A stretch of 64,000 nucleotides of DNA, taken from contig OY829538.1 in assembly GCA_963691705.1 (NCBI GenBank), positions 19,370,443 through 19,434,442 on the forward strand, given 5' to 3'. This stretch comes from Viola odorata (Eukaryota; Streptophyta; Magnoliopsida; Malpighiales; Violaceae). The notes beneath the pieces are model-generated. The model was not told the DNA's origin. It did not search any database and was given only the letters and a program-made list of their open reading frames with translations. This document shows positions 54,080 to 64,000 of this stretch, piece after piece (the stretch's first letter is position 1; the number at the start of each line of letters is the position of its first letter). The position numbers were made by a program, and so were the translations under genes.

Positions 54080-54590
54080 CTTGGGGCGTGCCTCGTCTTA
54101 GTGAGTCGTCTGATCAGGACCGGACATCACAAGGATAGGATTTTCACTCCCAGGCGTTGAAACCTCGCGTCTCTGGATCGTGCCTCGTCTTAATGGGTCG
54201 TCTATGTGAGCACGGTTACCACAAGGATAGGATTTTCACTTCCAGGACGGAGTTGGTCTCTCCTCGGGGCGTGCCTCATCTTAGTGGGCCGTCTATGTGA
54301 GCACAGTTGCCACAAGGATAGGATTTTCACTCCCAAGGATGTCGAGGCGTGCCTCATCTTAATGGGTCGTCTATGTGAGCACGGTTGCCACAAGGATAGG
54401 ATTTTCACTCCCGGGGGCGTTGGGGTCATGCCTCGTCTTAATGGGCCGTCTATGTGAGCACGGTTGCCACAAGGATAGGATTTTCACTCCCAACGCTTTG
54501 TTATGCCAGGGCATGCCTCGTCATAGTGAGCTGTCTGATCAGGACCAGCCATCACAAGGATAGAATTTTCACTCCTGGCATTCTTCACTA
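54080..54590 (-). repeat. Tandem repeat block between pol and aORF-1 in D, about 6 units of 80-95 bp
   Basis: Units share GTGCCTCGTCTTAATGGG, GTCTATGTGAGCACGGTTGC and CACAAGGATAGGATTTTCACTCCC. Read on the minus strand these match the repeat of C (GGAGTGAAAAGTCCTATCCT). Unit order and length differ, so the array has been re-amplified. Confidence 0.9.
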
Positions 54591-54680
54591 CCTGCATATT
54601 TTCAATGGCAAATGCACGGAGAATATTTCTAATTCATCTGTTAGCATAACGTTGATATTACCAGATAAGATAGGCTAGTT

Positions 54681-57600
54681 TCAGGCGTGATATAGCTTCA
54701 GCCGAGCTATGTTCCAAGAATTCTGCAAGGGCATTCCATCAAGTGTTTCCAAATGGTAGGCTCCTCTCCCCACGACACGAGTGACGCGATACGGTCCATC
54801 CCAGTTTGGGCTAAGTTTTCCCATACATTTCCCTGCCGCTCGTTTATCTCTGAGCACTAAATCTCCGGCTTTAAGCAATCGTTCTCTCACCTGCCTATTG
54901 TGGTATTGTGCCATTTTCCTTTTGTAGTGCAGGGTTTTTAGGAGAGTTTCCTCGTGTTTTTCTGGCAGTGCGTCAAGGTTAGCGCGTAACCTTTCTTCAT
55001 TAGTTTCTTCTTTGAAATGAGCCACCCGAAGGCTAACGGTGCCGATTTCTACCGGTGTGACAGCTTCTATTCCGAAGGCCAATGCGAAAGGAGTCTCTCC
55101 CTTGCTGACTTTAACAGTCATACGGTAGGCCCATAATACATATGGCAATTCGTCTGGCCATTTCTTTTTGGAACCTTCCAGGTTTCTTTTGATGCCACTA
55201 AGAATGCTACGGTTGGTCACTTCGGCCTAGCCATTAGTTTGGGGGTGTGCCACAGAAGAGAACCTTTGTTCAATCTGAAATTCCGTGCACTGATCCCTGA
55301 AGAATTGGCTTGTAAACTGTGTTCCATTGTCGCTAACCAGTATGCGCGATACCCCAAATCGCATAATGACTTGGTGTTTGAAGAAATGCCAGATTTTCTC
55401 GGTGGTGATGGTGGCTAACGCCTCGGCTTCAGCCCATTTTGTGAAATAATCTACCGCCACGACCACGAATTTTAACTGAGATCTGGCCTTCAGAAACGGA
55501 CCCAAAATGTCAATGCCCCATTTAGCAAACAGGCATGGAGCGACTATCTCTGAAATCTGCACGGCTGGTTTTCGAGGGATCTTGGCATATTCTTGACATT
55601 TCTGACAGGTTTTCACGAAGTTATGGCAATCTCTCCAACTGGTGGGCCAGTAGAACCCTGATCGAAAGACTTGGGATGCCAAAGTGTCGCTAGCGATGTG
55701 CATGCCACATATCCCTTCATGAATTTCTCGTAGTACATGCAGGCCTTTTTGCTCCGTTATGAACTTAGCGGTAGGATGGGAGAAGCACCTCCGTATTAAC
55801 TCTCCATTGTAATATGTGCATCGCGCCACCCGTTTCAGGATTTTCCTCCTTTCCGCGTTCTCCTCCAGTAACTTATCATGTTTCAGATATTCTATCACTG
55901 GGGTTCTCCAGTCGCCTTCTATTTCTTCCACACAAAGCGATGCTTGTTCTTCTATGAAAGAAGGTGTGGATAGTTCTCCGTAGCACACGTCATTGGGTAT
56001 GGGGGCTTCTAAATTGGTTGCCATCTTGGCGAGACTGTCAGCTTCTTCGTTGCTTTCCCTGGGGATATGTTCAAAGGTGACCTGAGTGCCTTTTTCCTGC
56101 ATCTTCGACAGCTCAGGCTTTACTTTGGCTAAGTATTGAATCATGATGGGTTCTCTGGCTTGAGAGTTCCCCAGAACTTGATCCATTACTAGTTTAGAGT
56201 CCCCACTTATCTTTAAGCGCAGGCCGAGTTCCGCTTCCGAGACAGGTGTAGCTTCAACGGAGAAGTTGTTTCCTATTCTGAGTCCTGCTAGCAATACTTC
56301 GTATTCAGCTGCATTGTTGGACAAGGGTTGCAGGATTCTGATGGCGTATCGTATCTCCATACCATTTGGTCCGACTAGGAAAACACCTGCGCCTGCTAAC
56401 TCTTGATTTTTTGCTCCATCCACGTGAATAACCCATGAATCTGAGTACGTTTCCTGGGACGGGAGACATAAATCCTCTGATACTTCTTCTGACAATTCTA
56501 CCAACGCGTCTTTTGTGAATGTGCATTCTGCTATGAAGTCTGTTAATGCTTGGGCTTTAATAGTCGGTCTAGCTTTGTACTGCAGCCCATATTGTTCGAG
56601 TTCGATTGCCCAAATCAGCATTCTCCCCGAGGACTCTGGCTTTCTAAAGATTTTTCTCAACGGCTGATCAGTGAGCACGGTGACGGGGTGGGCTTGGAAG
56701 TATCGGTCCATCTTTCGCGTTGCCTGTATTAGGGCAAGCGCTATCTTCTCGATGCGGGCGTATCGCAGCTCAGCATCTTTTAATATGTGGCTGACAAAAA
56801 ATACGGGACGATGTATATGCCCTTCACTTCGTACAAGGACGGCACTAACTACCTCGTCAGCGACGCCCAGGTATAGGTATAGCTCATCGCCAAATTCAGG
56901 CCTCGTTAACACTAGATCGGACGACAGGTAAGCTTTTAGCCCAGCAAACACTTTCTCACATTCCTCTGTCCATCCGAAGGGGGCCTTGTTTTGAATGACT
57001 TTGAAGAAAGGTAAGCATCTCTCACCCTGTTTAGATATGAACCGTCCCAACGCGATGATGCGCCCGGTGAGCTTCTGTATTTCTTTGACAGTCCGAGGGG
57101 GTATCATATCCTGGATGGCCTTTATCTTTGAAGGGTTAGGCTGGATACCTTTTCGGCTAACCACGTAGCCCAAGAATTTGCCCGTTTGGAACGCGAACAT
57201 GCATTTCCTCGGATTCAGCTTCATTTTGTATTCTTCCATCACACTGAAGACTTCTTCCAAGTCGGTTAGGTGGTCCTTAAAGCTTCGACTTTTGACTAGG
57301 ATGTCGTCCACGTAAGCTTCTACATTTCTCCCGATTTTCTTTTGGAAAACCTTATTCGCCATGCGCTGGAACGTTGCCCTGGCATTTTTCAGCCCAAACG
57401 GCATTGCAGTGTAGCAGTAGGTAGCCCTCGGGGTGATGAAGGCGGTTTTTTCTTCATCTTCTATGGCCATGGGAATTTGATGATACCCGGAGTTAGCATC
57501 TAGGGAGCTTAGGTAGGCGTATCCAGCGGTTTGGTCGACCAACTGATCGATTCGAGGAAGGGGATAGCAATCTTTGGGGCAGGCGTTGTTCAGGTCAGTG

Positions 57601-57815
57601 AAATCGATGCACATGCGCCAATCCCCATTAGGCTTTGGAACTAACACAGGGTTAGCTAGCCAGGTTGGGTATTGGACTTCTCGGACGAACCCCGCGTCTG
57701 TGAGCTTTAGTAACTCTTTCTCGATGGTTGCTATCTTTTCCGATGAGAAAGCGCGCCGCTTTTGTTGAATAGGCTTAGCGTCAGGGCTAACGTTTAACCG
57801 GTGTTCCGCGACTTC
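54681..57815 (-). pseudogene. RT, RNase H, aRNH and integrase of element D
   Basis: The 806-codon frame 57647-55227 is the longest pol stretch in the window. RT: VPKPNGDWRMCIDFTDLN, PFGLKNARATFQR (Gly to Arg change), YVDDILVKS at residues 112-120. RNase H: LYLYLGVADEVVSAVLV, YFQAHPVTVLTD. aRNH at about residue 395: WVIHVDGAKNQELAGAG, NNAAEYEVLLAGL, SGDSKLVMDQV. Integrase: HEGICGMHIA...CQKCQEYAK, WGIDILGPF, LVSDNGTQF. A TAG at 55227 (Gln to stop, directly after HPQTNG) cuts before the catalytic Glu; the frame continues to 54681 (GPYRVTRVVGRGAYHLETL). A TGA at about 57813 separates it from protease. Confidence 0.88.
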
Positions 57816-58700
57816 TCACGAAATTCCAGGCATGTCTGCCGGTTTCCACGCGAATTCTACTTTATATTTTCTTAGCAGTCGGGTTAATTGCTCATTCTCT
57901 TCGGGACTTAGTTTCTTACTGATCAGGAGGTTCGCTTCACTGTCCTCACCGATAGGTATTGACATCATCTGATCCAGTGGCTGAGTGCGCTTTTCTTCTT
58001 TATCGTCGAAGGGATCGTCTGCCACGCACACGTAACGGTCGCAACTCCTTTGAGTCATAAGCAGGTAGCATTCAGCGGCTAGCTTCTGGTCTTCTTTGAT
58101 TGAGACCACGCCGTCCCATGAGGGGTATTTCATCCGCAGGTATTTTTGGGATATTGCGGCCCCAAAGCGATTGAGGAACGGTCGCCCCAGTATGGCATTA
58201 TAAGGCAGCGTCAGGTCTACGACCAGAAATAATAGCTCTTCAGAGCGTTTGGATGTGTCTTCTCGGAAATATACTGACAATGACGTGATTCTTGCTACCG
58301 GGATCGGTACCCCATCAATCCCAACAATTGGTCTTTTGCAAGGCGTCAGCTCGCCGTTAGGACGTTTCATCAGGTTGTATGCTTCTAGCGAAAATAAATT
58401 TACCGCGCTCCCGTTATCGACAAGGGTTCTTCTTACTCCGTGGCTGCCGATGACGGGTGTTACTACCAACGCATCATTGTGCGGGAAAACAATGCCTTTT
58501 TTGTCTTCTTCTGAGAAGGACAATACCATCCTGTCTAAAGCGCTTATTGCCTCAACTTTTACCTGCACGCTTTCTCGTTTGCGCTTTTCCCCGGGACTGG
58601 GTGTTTGTTGCATAGTTTCTTCAAAGTAAGGTGTTCCACCTGCAATGATATTAATCATAGGCATCTGATCGCTATGAACAATGAGAGCTTCTCTATTTTC
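57816..58700 (-). pseudogene. Protease and linker of element D
   Basis: Open from 58664 to 57816: INIIAGGTPYFEE, the active site RRTLVDNGSAVNLFS, AILGRPFLNRFGAAIS, and the linker DRYVCVADDPFDDKEE to FAWKPADMPGIS. In C this lies in one frame with gag. In D a frameshift near 58705, in a C-rich run, disconnects it. Retropepsin of Gag-Pol; catalytic residues present. Confidence 0.82.
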
Positions 58701-60539
58701 CCGAGGGGGGTCGCGTTAGCCCCCGTTGCACGAGAAGGCGTTTGCCTATGATCGGTTATTACTTCAGTTGGGTTATTCCTAGCTCCTTCTCTTGTCTTGG
58801 TGGTAAATTCTTCGAGGTAGCCTTCCTCAACTAACCGTTCTATGGCCAGTTTTAGTTCTCTACACACATCGGTCGAGTGTCCTTTGACCTTGTGGAACTT
58901 GCAATATGCATTCTCTCTTCCTCCCATGATTACTCCGGGTTTCACAGGAGCTGGGTAACGGATGGGCAGATTTTGCTGCTGAACTATCGCTAGGATTTCC
59001 GCCCTTGGGAGTATGAGGGAAGGAAGGTCAGGGTCATATATCCGGCCCTTTGGCGGATCTGCCTGTTTCCGAGTGGGGGACCCTCCGGGTTTCCCTTTCG
59101 AAAAATTGCCTCTCTGCCGATTAGAGGCCTTGGTGGTGTGCTCTTTCCGTTGGCTATAATCATCATTGGGCCGCATGTCAGGGGCATTACTATGCGGAGA
59201 ATTAGGGGCCATGAATGGGTCTGTCGGTATGTATGGGTCTGTCGGTATGTCCCGCATCCGTTCTCTATTTTCCTCCTCTTCCATCCTCGCATAATTATGC
59301 ACTTTTAGTCTTAACGCATCCAGGGTCGACGGTGGATCCACCGTTAGGGTATCTTTTAATTTTCCGTATCAACAGTTGCGTTTTAGGGCCTCCACCGCAA
59401 AATCAATAGTGACCCCTGGCGTCAGGGACATTTCGAGATCAAATCGACTTAAAAATTCATTCAATGACTCCTGCGGTTTTCGATGAATATCGAATAGCGC
59501 GGTTGCTGACTTCCTAATAGGAACTGCCTTGCTAAACCGACTCCTGAACTTTTCCTCCAGCTGAGAGAAGTTATCAATAGATCCGGCTGGGAGTCCCTCG
59601 AACTAGAGACGTGCCACCCCTGATAGTGTCATGACGAAGATCTGGCATAGCGCTGCATCGCTACGAGTTTGGAATTGCACAAAATCTTTCACCTTATTAA
59701 GGTGAGAAATAGGGTCTTTCGTGCCATCATATGATTCGGCAGGGAGTTTCACATGTCAATGGACCCTGTGATGCCTCACACGATAACTGAACGGGTGGCC
59801 AGCATTGCCATCAAGGACTCTACGAGGGCGATGGGGGGGTGGAATTTCGACATCATATCTGGGGTTCTGAGGGTCATATTCATGATGCCGCCTAGGAGAT
59901 CGGTTGCGGCTTCTCGGAGTTCGAGTTCCCCGGCCCCTGCTGCTGGATCTTTCACTATATCTAGGAGATGGTTCTCTGAACATCTCACCTTGCCTATCAT
60001 CCCAGTGTTCTCTATATTCATCACGTCGGCGGCCTTCTTTAGGGAGAGGGATTTCTCCCCTGTATTGCCCAGAAAGTTCAACGGGCCCGTGTGCAGGCGG
60101 TGGGACATTTATGGGGGCCGATGGCAGAGGTAGGGAAAACGGAAGCCCTCCAGGTTGTCGGGGCAACAACGGTCGTTCGTTAACAATAGGTGGAGTGAAA
60201 ACCATCTGGGAGGACACGCCGGATCCCGAGGCATGGGGCATAAATCCAGCAGCCACCTCTGTCAACTGATCCAGCTGGGCTCGAAGAGCCGCTATTGAGT
60301 TTGCAAGGGGGTGGTTTGCTTCGCTGATTGCGGATCCCCTTGCCTGGGGGGTAGAATAGCTGGGTCCCGCTATGTGGGAAAAAGGGGAACAAATCTGGAA
60401 TACTGTTGCTTCTGTCATTTGCCTAGAGGGAGGATCTGATGGTAGAGATGTCGGAGGTAGCAAAAGTGAAAAGTCATCAGCGAGTGTTATAAGGGATGTT
60501 GGAGGCTTGGGACAGCGCGGGATCTGACTCTGAAGCCAT
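58655..60539 (-). pseudogene. gag pseudogene of element D
   Basis: The authentic start is the ATG at 60539 (MASESDPALSQAS), followed after 20 codons by two adjacent TGA codons where C has Arg-Arg. The main gag frame (60420-59757) holds an Arg/Ser-rich region (SERSSSRGRGTRTPRSRNRS) up to a TGA at about 59755. The capsid-like part (59754-59342) has a TAG replacing the Trp of LWFEGLP near 59605 and a TGA near 59370. The last part, 59341-58655, contains the zinc-knuckle-like YCKFHKVKGHSTDVC with all ligands. Short repeats of PTDPYI occur near 59230. Confidence 0.82.
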
Positions 60540-60605
60540 AATCCTCCTAGCTTCGGGAAGAATGGAGCTTGGTTATTAAGGATGCTCACTTAATAGAACC
60601 AAAGC

Positions 60606-60625
60606 TCTCAATGAAAGCACCAATT
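60606..60625 (-). other. Primer-binding site of element D
   Basis: On the minus strand TTGGTGCTTTCATTGAGA follows the LTR end by two bases. It is the best-preserved primer site of the three related elements. Confidence 0.72.
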
Positions 60626-61187
60626 TGATAAGAATTTGTCTTCGGCCGAAGGATAGAAGGGGAAAAGGCTCCTCCAGTTTAGTATCCACGGTGGTCCGTC
60701 GTACCTGCAAGACGCCGTAGGGGGTCTCCGGCGGAAACACTCTGATGCTTAAGTTAGTATTTGTGGTGAAATTGGCAGAGCTTGGGCCAGTGAATACTGC
60801 TTACCTTCCTCCTTCGTGGGGGAGGTATTTATAGATGAAATAAGCATTTCTGCGCGAGTGGGATCACAGGGGGGCAACCGGTACCATCAGGGGCCGGGGC
60901 TTGCCCGTGTTATGATACGTCGTCGTGGCGGTAGGTGTGGGGGGTAGTTGTTACCCAGGTAAGGTAACGGTTAGTGCGTTCCCTCTAATGCGTGGTTTTC
61001 ACTGGGGTGGGATAGCCCCTCTGGTCGTCTAGAAGTTCCAGGCGGGAGCCTCCTGCGTGACGTCAGCCCTCTTGGCGTCAGTCTCTTAAAGGGAGATGAC
61101 AGCCTTGGCCCTACCGTGGCGGTAGGAACAGTAACTCTTTCCTTTCCATATGGGGTAAGAGACGAAAATGCCCTTATCGTTAGGAGG
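60626..61187 (-). repeat. 5' LTR of element D, outer end missing
   Basis: Aligns with 46094 onward up to CGTTAGG at about 61184. The last dozen or so bases (to the TG terminus) are replaced by G' sequence. TATA at about 60826-60833; TGACGTCA at 61058-61065, with a nearby TGACGCCA. Confidence 0.9.
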
Positions 61188-61733
61188 GGACGAGTCGAAA
61201 CTAAATCGGCGGAGTAGACAGCTGATCTCGTGAAGGTTAGTAGGAGTTGAGAGGTATAGGTCTAACCAGACTGACAATCTAGGGCTCCGATTGGGGAGTA
61301 GCTTGGCCTAAACATTGTCTTCCCCTGTTCCATTGGGATAGCGCAATGACCTAAGACACCAGTCAATTGGATAAACCCTTTAGCCAACAAGGTGTCCACT
61401 GACCAGGATCATCAGGAGAGGGAATACCCACCAAGTGATTTCAAGAGGAGGGAAGTATGATCGGGAAGGAATTCCTCCCGATCTATAACAATGTTATGAT
61501 TCTAGAATTCAAATAGCCTTGAGTCTATGATCGAAGCAAGTGAATGAGCGCTCTAATATCGCCCTTACCAAGAATTCTTCACCAATGTTTTCATCCTTTT
61601 AATTCATTGTTCTTATCTTGGCCAATCATCTTGACCAAGACTCATCTCACGCAATAACACATAATCTTGACCAATCCTATTGGCCAAGATTACTTTTCTG
61701 TTTAATTATTATTTGTTTGTTTTAGTTTCAGGA
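61188..61733 (+). repeat. LTR fragment G', related to solo LTR G
   Basis: Aligns with the reverse complement of 15600-16120, sharing for example CCAGACTGACAATCTAGGGC, GTGTCCACTG.CCAGGATCA and CCAAGTGATTT. It begins abruptly at the D junction and ends where F probably starts. It contains TTGGCCAA/TTGACCAA pairs at about 61615-61695. Confidence 0.75.
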
Positions 61734-63036
61734 TGTCGCACTGATATGATGTATTTTGTCCGTATTTTCTCTTCCTTTCCTAGCCCTTTTTGGATCTTGA
61801 TACTACTGATTAGTCTCTATTTCCTTACTTATTGCAGATTCAGGCTTTAGGAGAGGAAATTCCAGAAAGATACATTATTTGTTAGATTTTGGAGTGTTTC
61901 GAGCATCTAGGTCGAGCAGCTTATCGCGCGCAGGCCAGCTGCAGAAAATGGAAAGTGCGGAAAAGGAAATTTAATAAATCTGACTTTTTCTCCGACTTCC
62001 CCTCCGTATTCCCAGCTCAGCAGAGGCATAATTAAGGAAAACCTAGTTCTATTAGACTTAGGACTTCTATTTTATTTTATATATATATTAGAATAATTAG
62101 GGTGTTAGGAGGAGGCTCTCTCTTCCGCCTGTTCTCTTCTCTTCCCCCTCTCCTCTTTTTCTTCTTCATCTTCTGTTATTTTTATATTTACTATTTTATT
62201 TATGCTTTCTTTGTGAAACTAATTTTGATTTCCTAGTAAAGACAATTGAAGGTTATTGATTCATTCGACTGTAAGATCTGATTGTGCTTAATATATTTCT
62301 ATGCTTGTATTTATTTATTTATTATTTGAACGTCAATATTGCTTGTGCTTGATATATGATCTGATCAGTCTGCATCTTGCCCTTGCGGTTTACTGTCATC
62401 TCTATGGTTATAACTAACGCGAAGCTGTAGGGTAAAGTAGACAACCAGTCTGGATGTAATCGGGTTCCTGGTCTCATTCAGCTGGAATAAATAACTAATT
62501 AGGGCAGTGCCTCGAGCGTACTGAGTGTCTCGCCCTAGACATGTCTTACCTCCTCTTCATGGGCATCTGAGTATTGTCTCCATAAGCATACCTTGGAGGA
62601 CGGCAGATTGTCAAGGTTACACCATAAGCGTACCTTGGGGTAGCTTCTCTTATGAAGGTAAGCAGGGGACCTAAGCGTACCTGGTCCCTATAGCACGTCT
62701 ACAAGTCAGGAATTGAATATTGTCGAATCTATGATGTATCGAATTGAAATCATAACTGGATATTTGTCTTTGCTAGGAAAGCTTTCTCTCTATTGATTTC
62801 TTACTTGCTTTATTACTATTTGTTATTACTTTCTTAGTTTATAATTAGATTAATCAACACTCTCAAACCCCCCCCCCCATTTGTTACTATTTCGGTCTGT
62901 TTGCCCTAGTCACACACGAAAGTCAGCGTCTACCCTTAGTCCCTGTGTTCGACCCTGCTGCCACTATATACAATTTATTGTGCATTTGATAGCAGGTTTT
63001 TATTATTATATTTGTATGTGCTTCGACAACACATCA
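61734..63036 (+). repeat. Probable 5' LTR of element F
   Basis: The right end is firm: TTCGACAACACATCA, then AAA and a tRNA-Asp-type primer site. The left end is inferred as TGTCGCACTG at 61734, because similarity to solo LTR G stops there. G has only about 190 bases left to its end, whereas here 1.3 kb follow. A TATATATATA promoter-like run is near 62080, followed by a pyrimidine-rich leader. Confidence 0.6.
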
Positions 63037-63039
63037 AAA

Positions 63040-63057
63040 TGGCGTCGTTGCTGGGGA
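63040..63057 (+). other. Primer-binding site of F (tRNA-Asp type)
   Basis: TGGCGTCGTTGCTGGGGA differs at two positions from TGGCGCCGTTGCCGGGGA, the complement of the plant tRNA-Asp 3' end. Confidence 0.8.
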
Positions 63058-64000
63058 CTAACGGTACTGATTTCTTTCTTTTGTTTGCGTGAGCAGGACA
63101 TATAGACCAGATCCTACAATTCCAACTCGCTTCTGCGTCAAGACCTAGATGCTAAAAACATCAACCCCCCCCCCCCCCGGTGGATAGAGAGCAGACCCAG
63201 AAGACAGGCTAGGAGACCATCCACTGACACCGGAGAAGTCTCTCTACCAGTCCTTGAAAGAACCCTCTCTACCCTGGACAATCTCGACCTTCTTTCCGCG
63301 TCAAGACCTAGACGCTGGAAGCATCATTTCTTTCTTTAATGTCTTATTTTAATTCTTTTTCTCACTCACCCTCTTTTCCTCAATATTTAGATGCAGGCAA
63401 CTATGATGAAAGGAATGTGACTGCCAATGGAGGATTCTATGACCCACCATAAGAGAATTTTGGCTCGTATTATAATTCATATATATCTCACGGTTCGCCG
63501 TAGGGAAGTTGTGGCCCATACTACGATCCCTATGCATCTACTCCTAACCCCCCGTGGTGTAATCAAGGAAATTTCAACTATGGAGTGCAACCCGAACCTA
63601 GCTATCAATATTTTCCACCTCCACAAGACACATGGTTGTCTCAAGAAGATAAGGCAATATTAGCTGACATAGCAAACCAAGTTGAGGAGATGAAATTAAA
63701 CTTGCAGGAGCTTAGGGAACAAAGGCGCTTAGAGGCATTAGCCGACTTGGTGAATCAAGCTAGAGAGACCTTGTAGGAGCTCAAGGAGCAGGAGCGCCAA
63801 GATACCATTAAAGCAAACTTTGCATGCCTACCCAAGCAGCTTGCCCCTGACGCTGAACCACATGAACCTACACCGCTTGCCCTAGACGTTGCCCCTGTAC
63901 CTTAACCAAAAAATTTACCTCCAATACCTCTGCGGAATCAGACCATGAATCACCTTATCACCCCCATAGAACCATATTTGAAGCACTTAGATGGTGATGA
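63058..64000 (+). pseudogene. Leader and gag N-terminal region of element F
   Basis: After the primer site a leader includes a 29-base imperfect duplication (63135-63163 and 63298-63326, GCGTCAAGACCTAGA) and a run of 14 C. From about 63440 a gag-like frame reads YYDPYASTPNPPWCNQGNFN, YQYFPPPQDTWLSQEDKA and a Glu/Leu-rich coiled coil (NQVEEMKLNLQELREQRR). A TAG at 63774 and a TAA near 63903 interrupt it. I do not recognise the exact family. Confidence 0.55.

Larger units (their letters stand above)
46094..61187 (-). mobile_element. Tat-like LTR retrotransposon D, minus orientation
   Basis: Complete except for the outer dozen or so bases of its 5' LTR. The LTRs are at 46094-46665 (3') and 60626-61187 (5'). 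The primer site, gag, protease, RT, RNase H, aRNH and integrase run right to left. A repeat block and four antisense genes (here on the plus strand) follow. It is inserted in the 3' region of C; the left flank ends aagcc. No right duplication exists because that end is deleted. The two LTRs differ at roughly two dozen sites by eye (about 4%), nearly all transitions. Confidence 0.9.
61734..64000 (+). mobile_element. Athila-type LTR retrotransposon F, 5' part
   Basis: LTR, primer site and start of the internal region; the rest lies beyond the window. The primer site and leader style fit Athila-type elements, but no pol is visible to prove the lineage. Confidence 0.65.

Noticed and set aside
59753..60269. 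Plus-strand frames of 121-126 codons
   Set aside because: They are shadows opposite gag of D, in its biased Arg/Ser-rich part.
1..64000. tRNA, rRNA or host single-copy genes
   Set aside because: None could be recognised; every sizeable frame is explained by retrotransposon coding or its shadow.

Overview
The window is plant nuclear heterochromatin, most likely from a dicot. It contains only LTR retrotransposons nested in one another. I found no host gene, tRNA, rRNA or prokaryote-type feature. The diagnostic signals are Ty3/gypsy proteins (Tat/Ogre and Athila lineages, with the extra archaeal-like RNase H typical of Tat), TG...CA LTRs, tRNA-type primer sites, and coding regions decayed mostly by C-to-T-type changes.

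Layout. (1) Athila-like element A (+) is split. Its pol 3' end is at 1-164 and its 3' part, with an env-position ATHILA-ORF1-like gene, is at 28279-31451. (2) Tat-like element B (+, 165-28273) sits in A with a perfect 5-bp target duplication, gaaac. B has LTRs, a decayed gag and a block of antisense genes, but pol is deleted. (3) Ogre-like element E (+, 5926-25088) is inserted in B. It has ORF1, gag, protease, a candidate intron, RT, RNase H, aRNH, integrase and long 3' tandem repeats. (4) A 1450-bp solo LTR (G, 15406-16855, duplication ctact) sits inside the RT of E. (5) Tat-like element C (+, 31452-46093) is inserted in the 3' part of A and carries gag-pro-pol plus four antisense genes. (6) Related element D (-, 46094-61187) is inserted in the 3' region of C and has the same plan. 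(7) The outer end of D's 5' LTR is lost and fused to an LTR fragment G' (61188-61733), which is followed by another Athila-type element F (LTR about 61734-63036, tRNA-Asp-type primer site, start of gag).

The most interesting content is shared by B, C and D. Each carries, between pol and the 3' LTR and on the strand opposite gag-pol, the same ordered set of four genes. aORF-1 and aORF-2 are large, intron-containing paralogues with a 'putative gypsy-type transposon' (PF04195-like) N-terminus and a coiled-coil C-terminus. aORF-3 is a small basic-to-acidic protein. aORF-4 is a conserved protein of about 128 residues, still open in B and C. Each gene has its own TATA-like box, at a nearly constant distance from the start codon in the three diverged elements (aORF-3 of B excepted). 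Their introns read backwards in the genomic RNA, so retrotransposition would not remove them. Sense gag-pol and the antisense genes converge on a tandem-repeat block. Antisense ORFs are known in some Tat-lineage elements such as Grande. I do not know of a described four-gene cassette with its own promoters, introns and an internal copy of the plus-strand primer region.

All functional statements are from reading the sequence. Exact exon ends, family names and ages need the searches listed with each finding.
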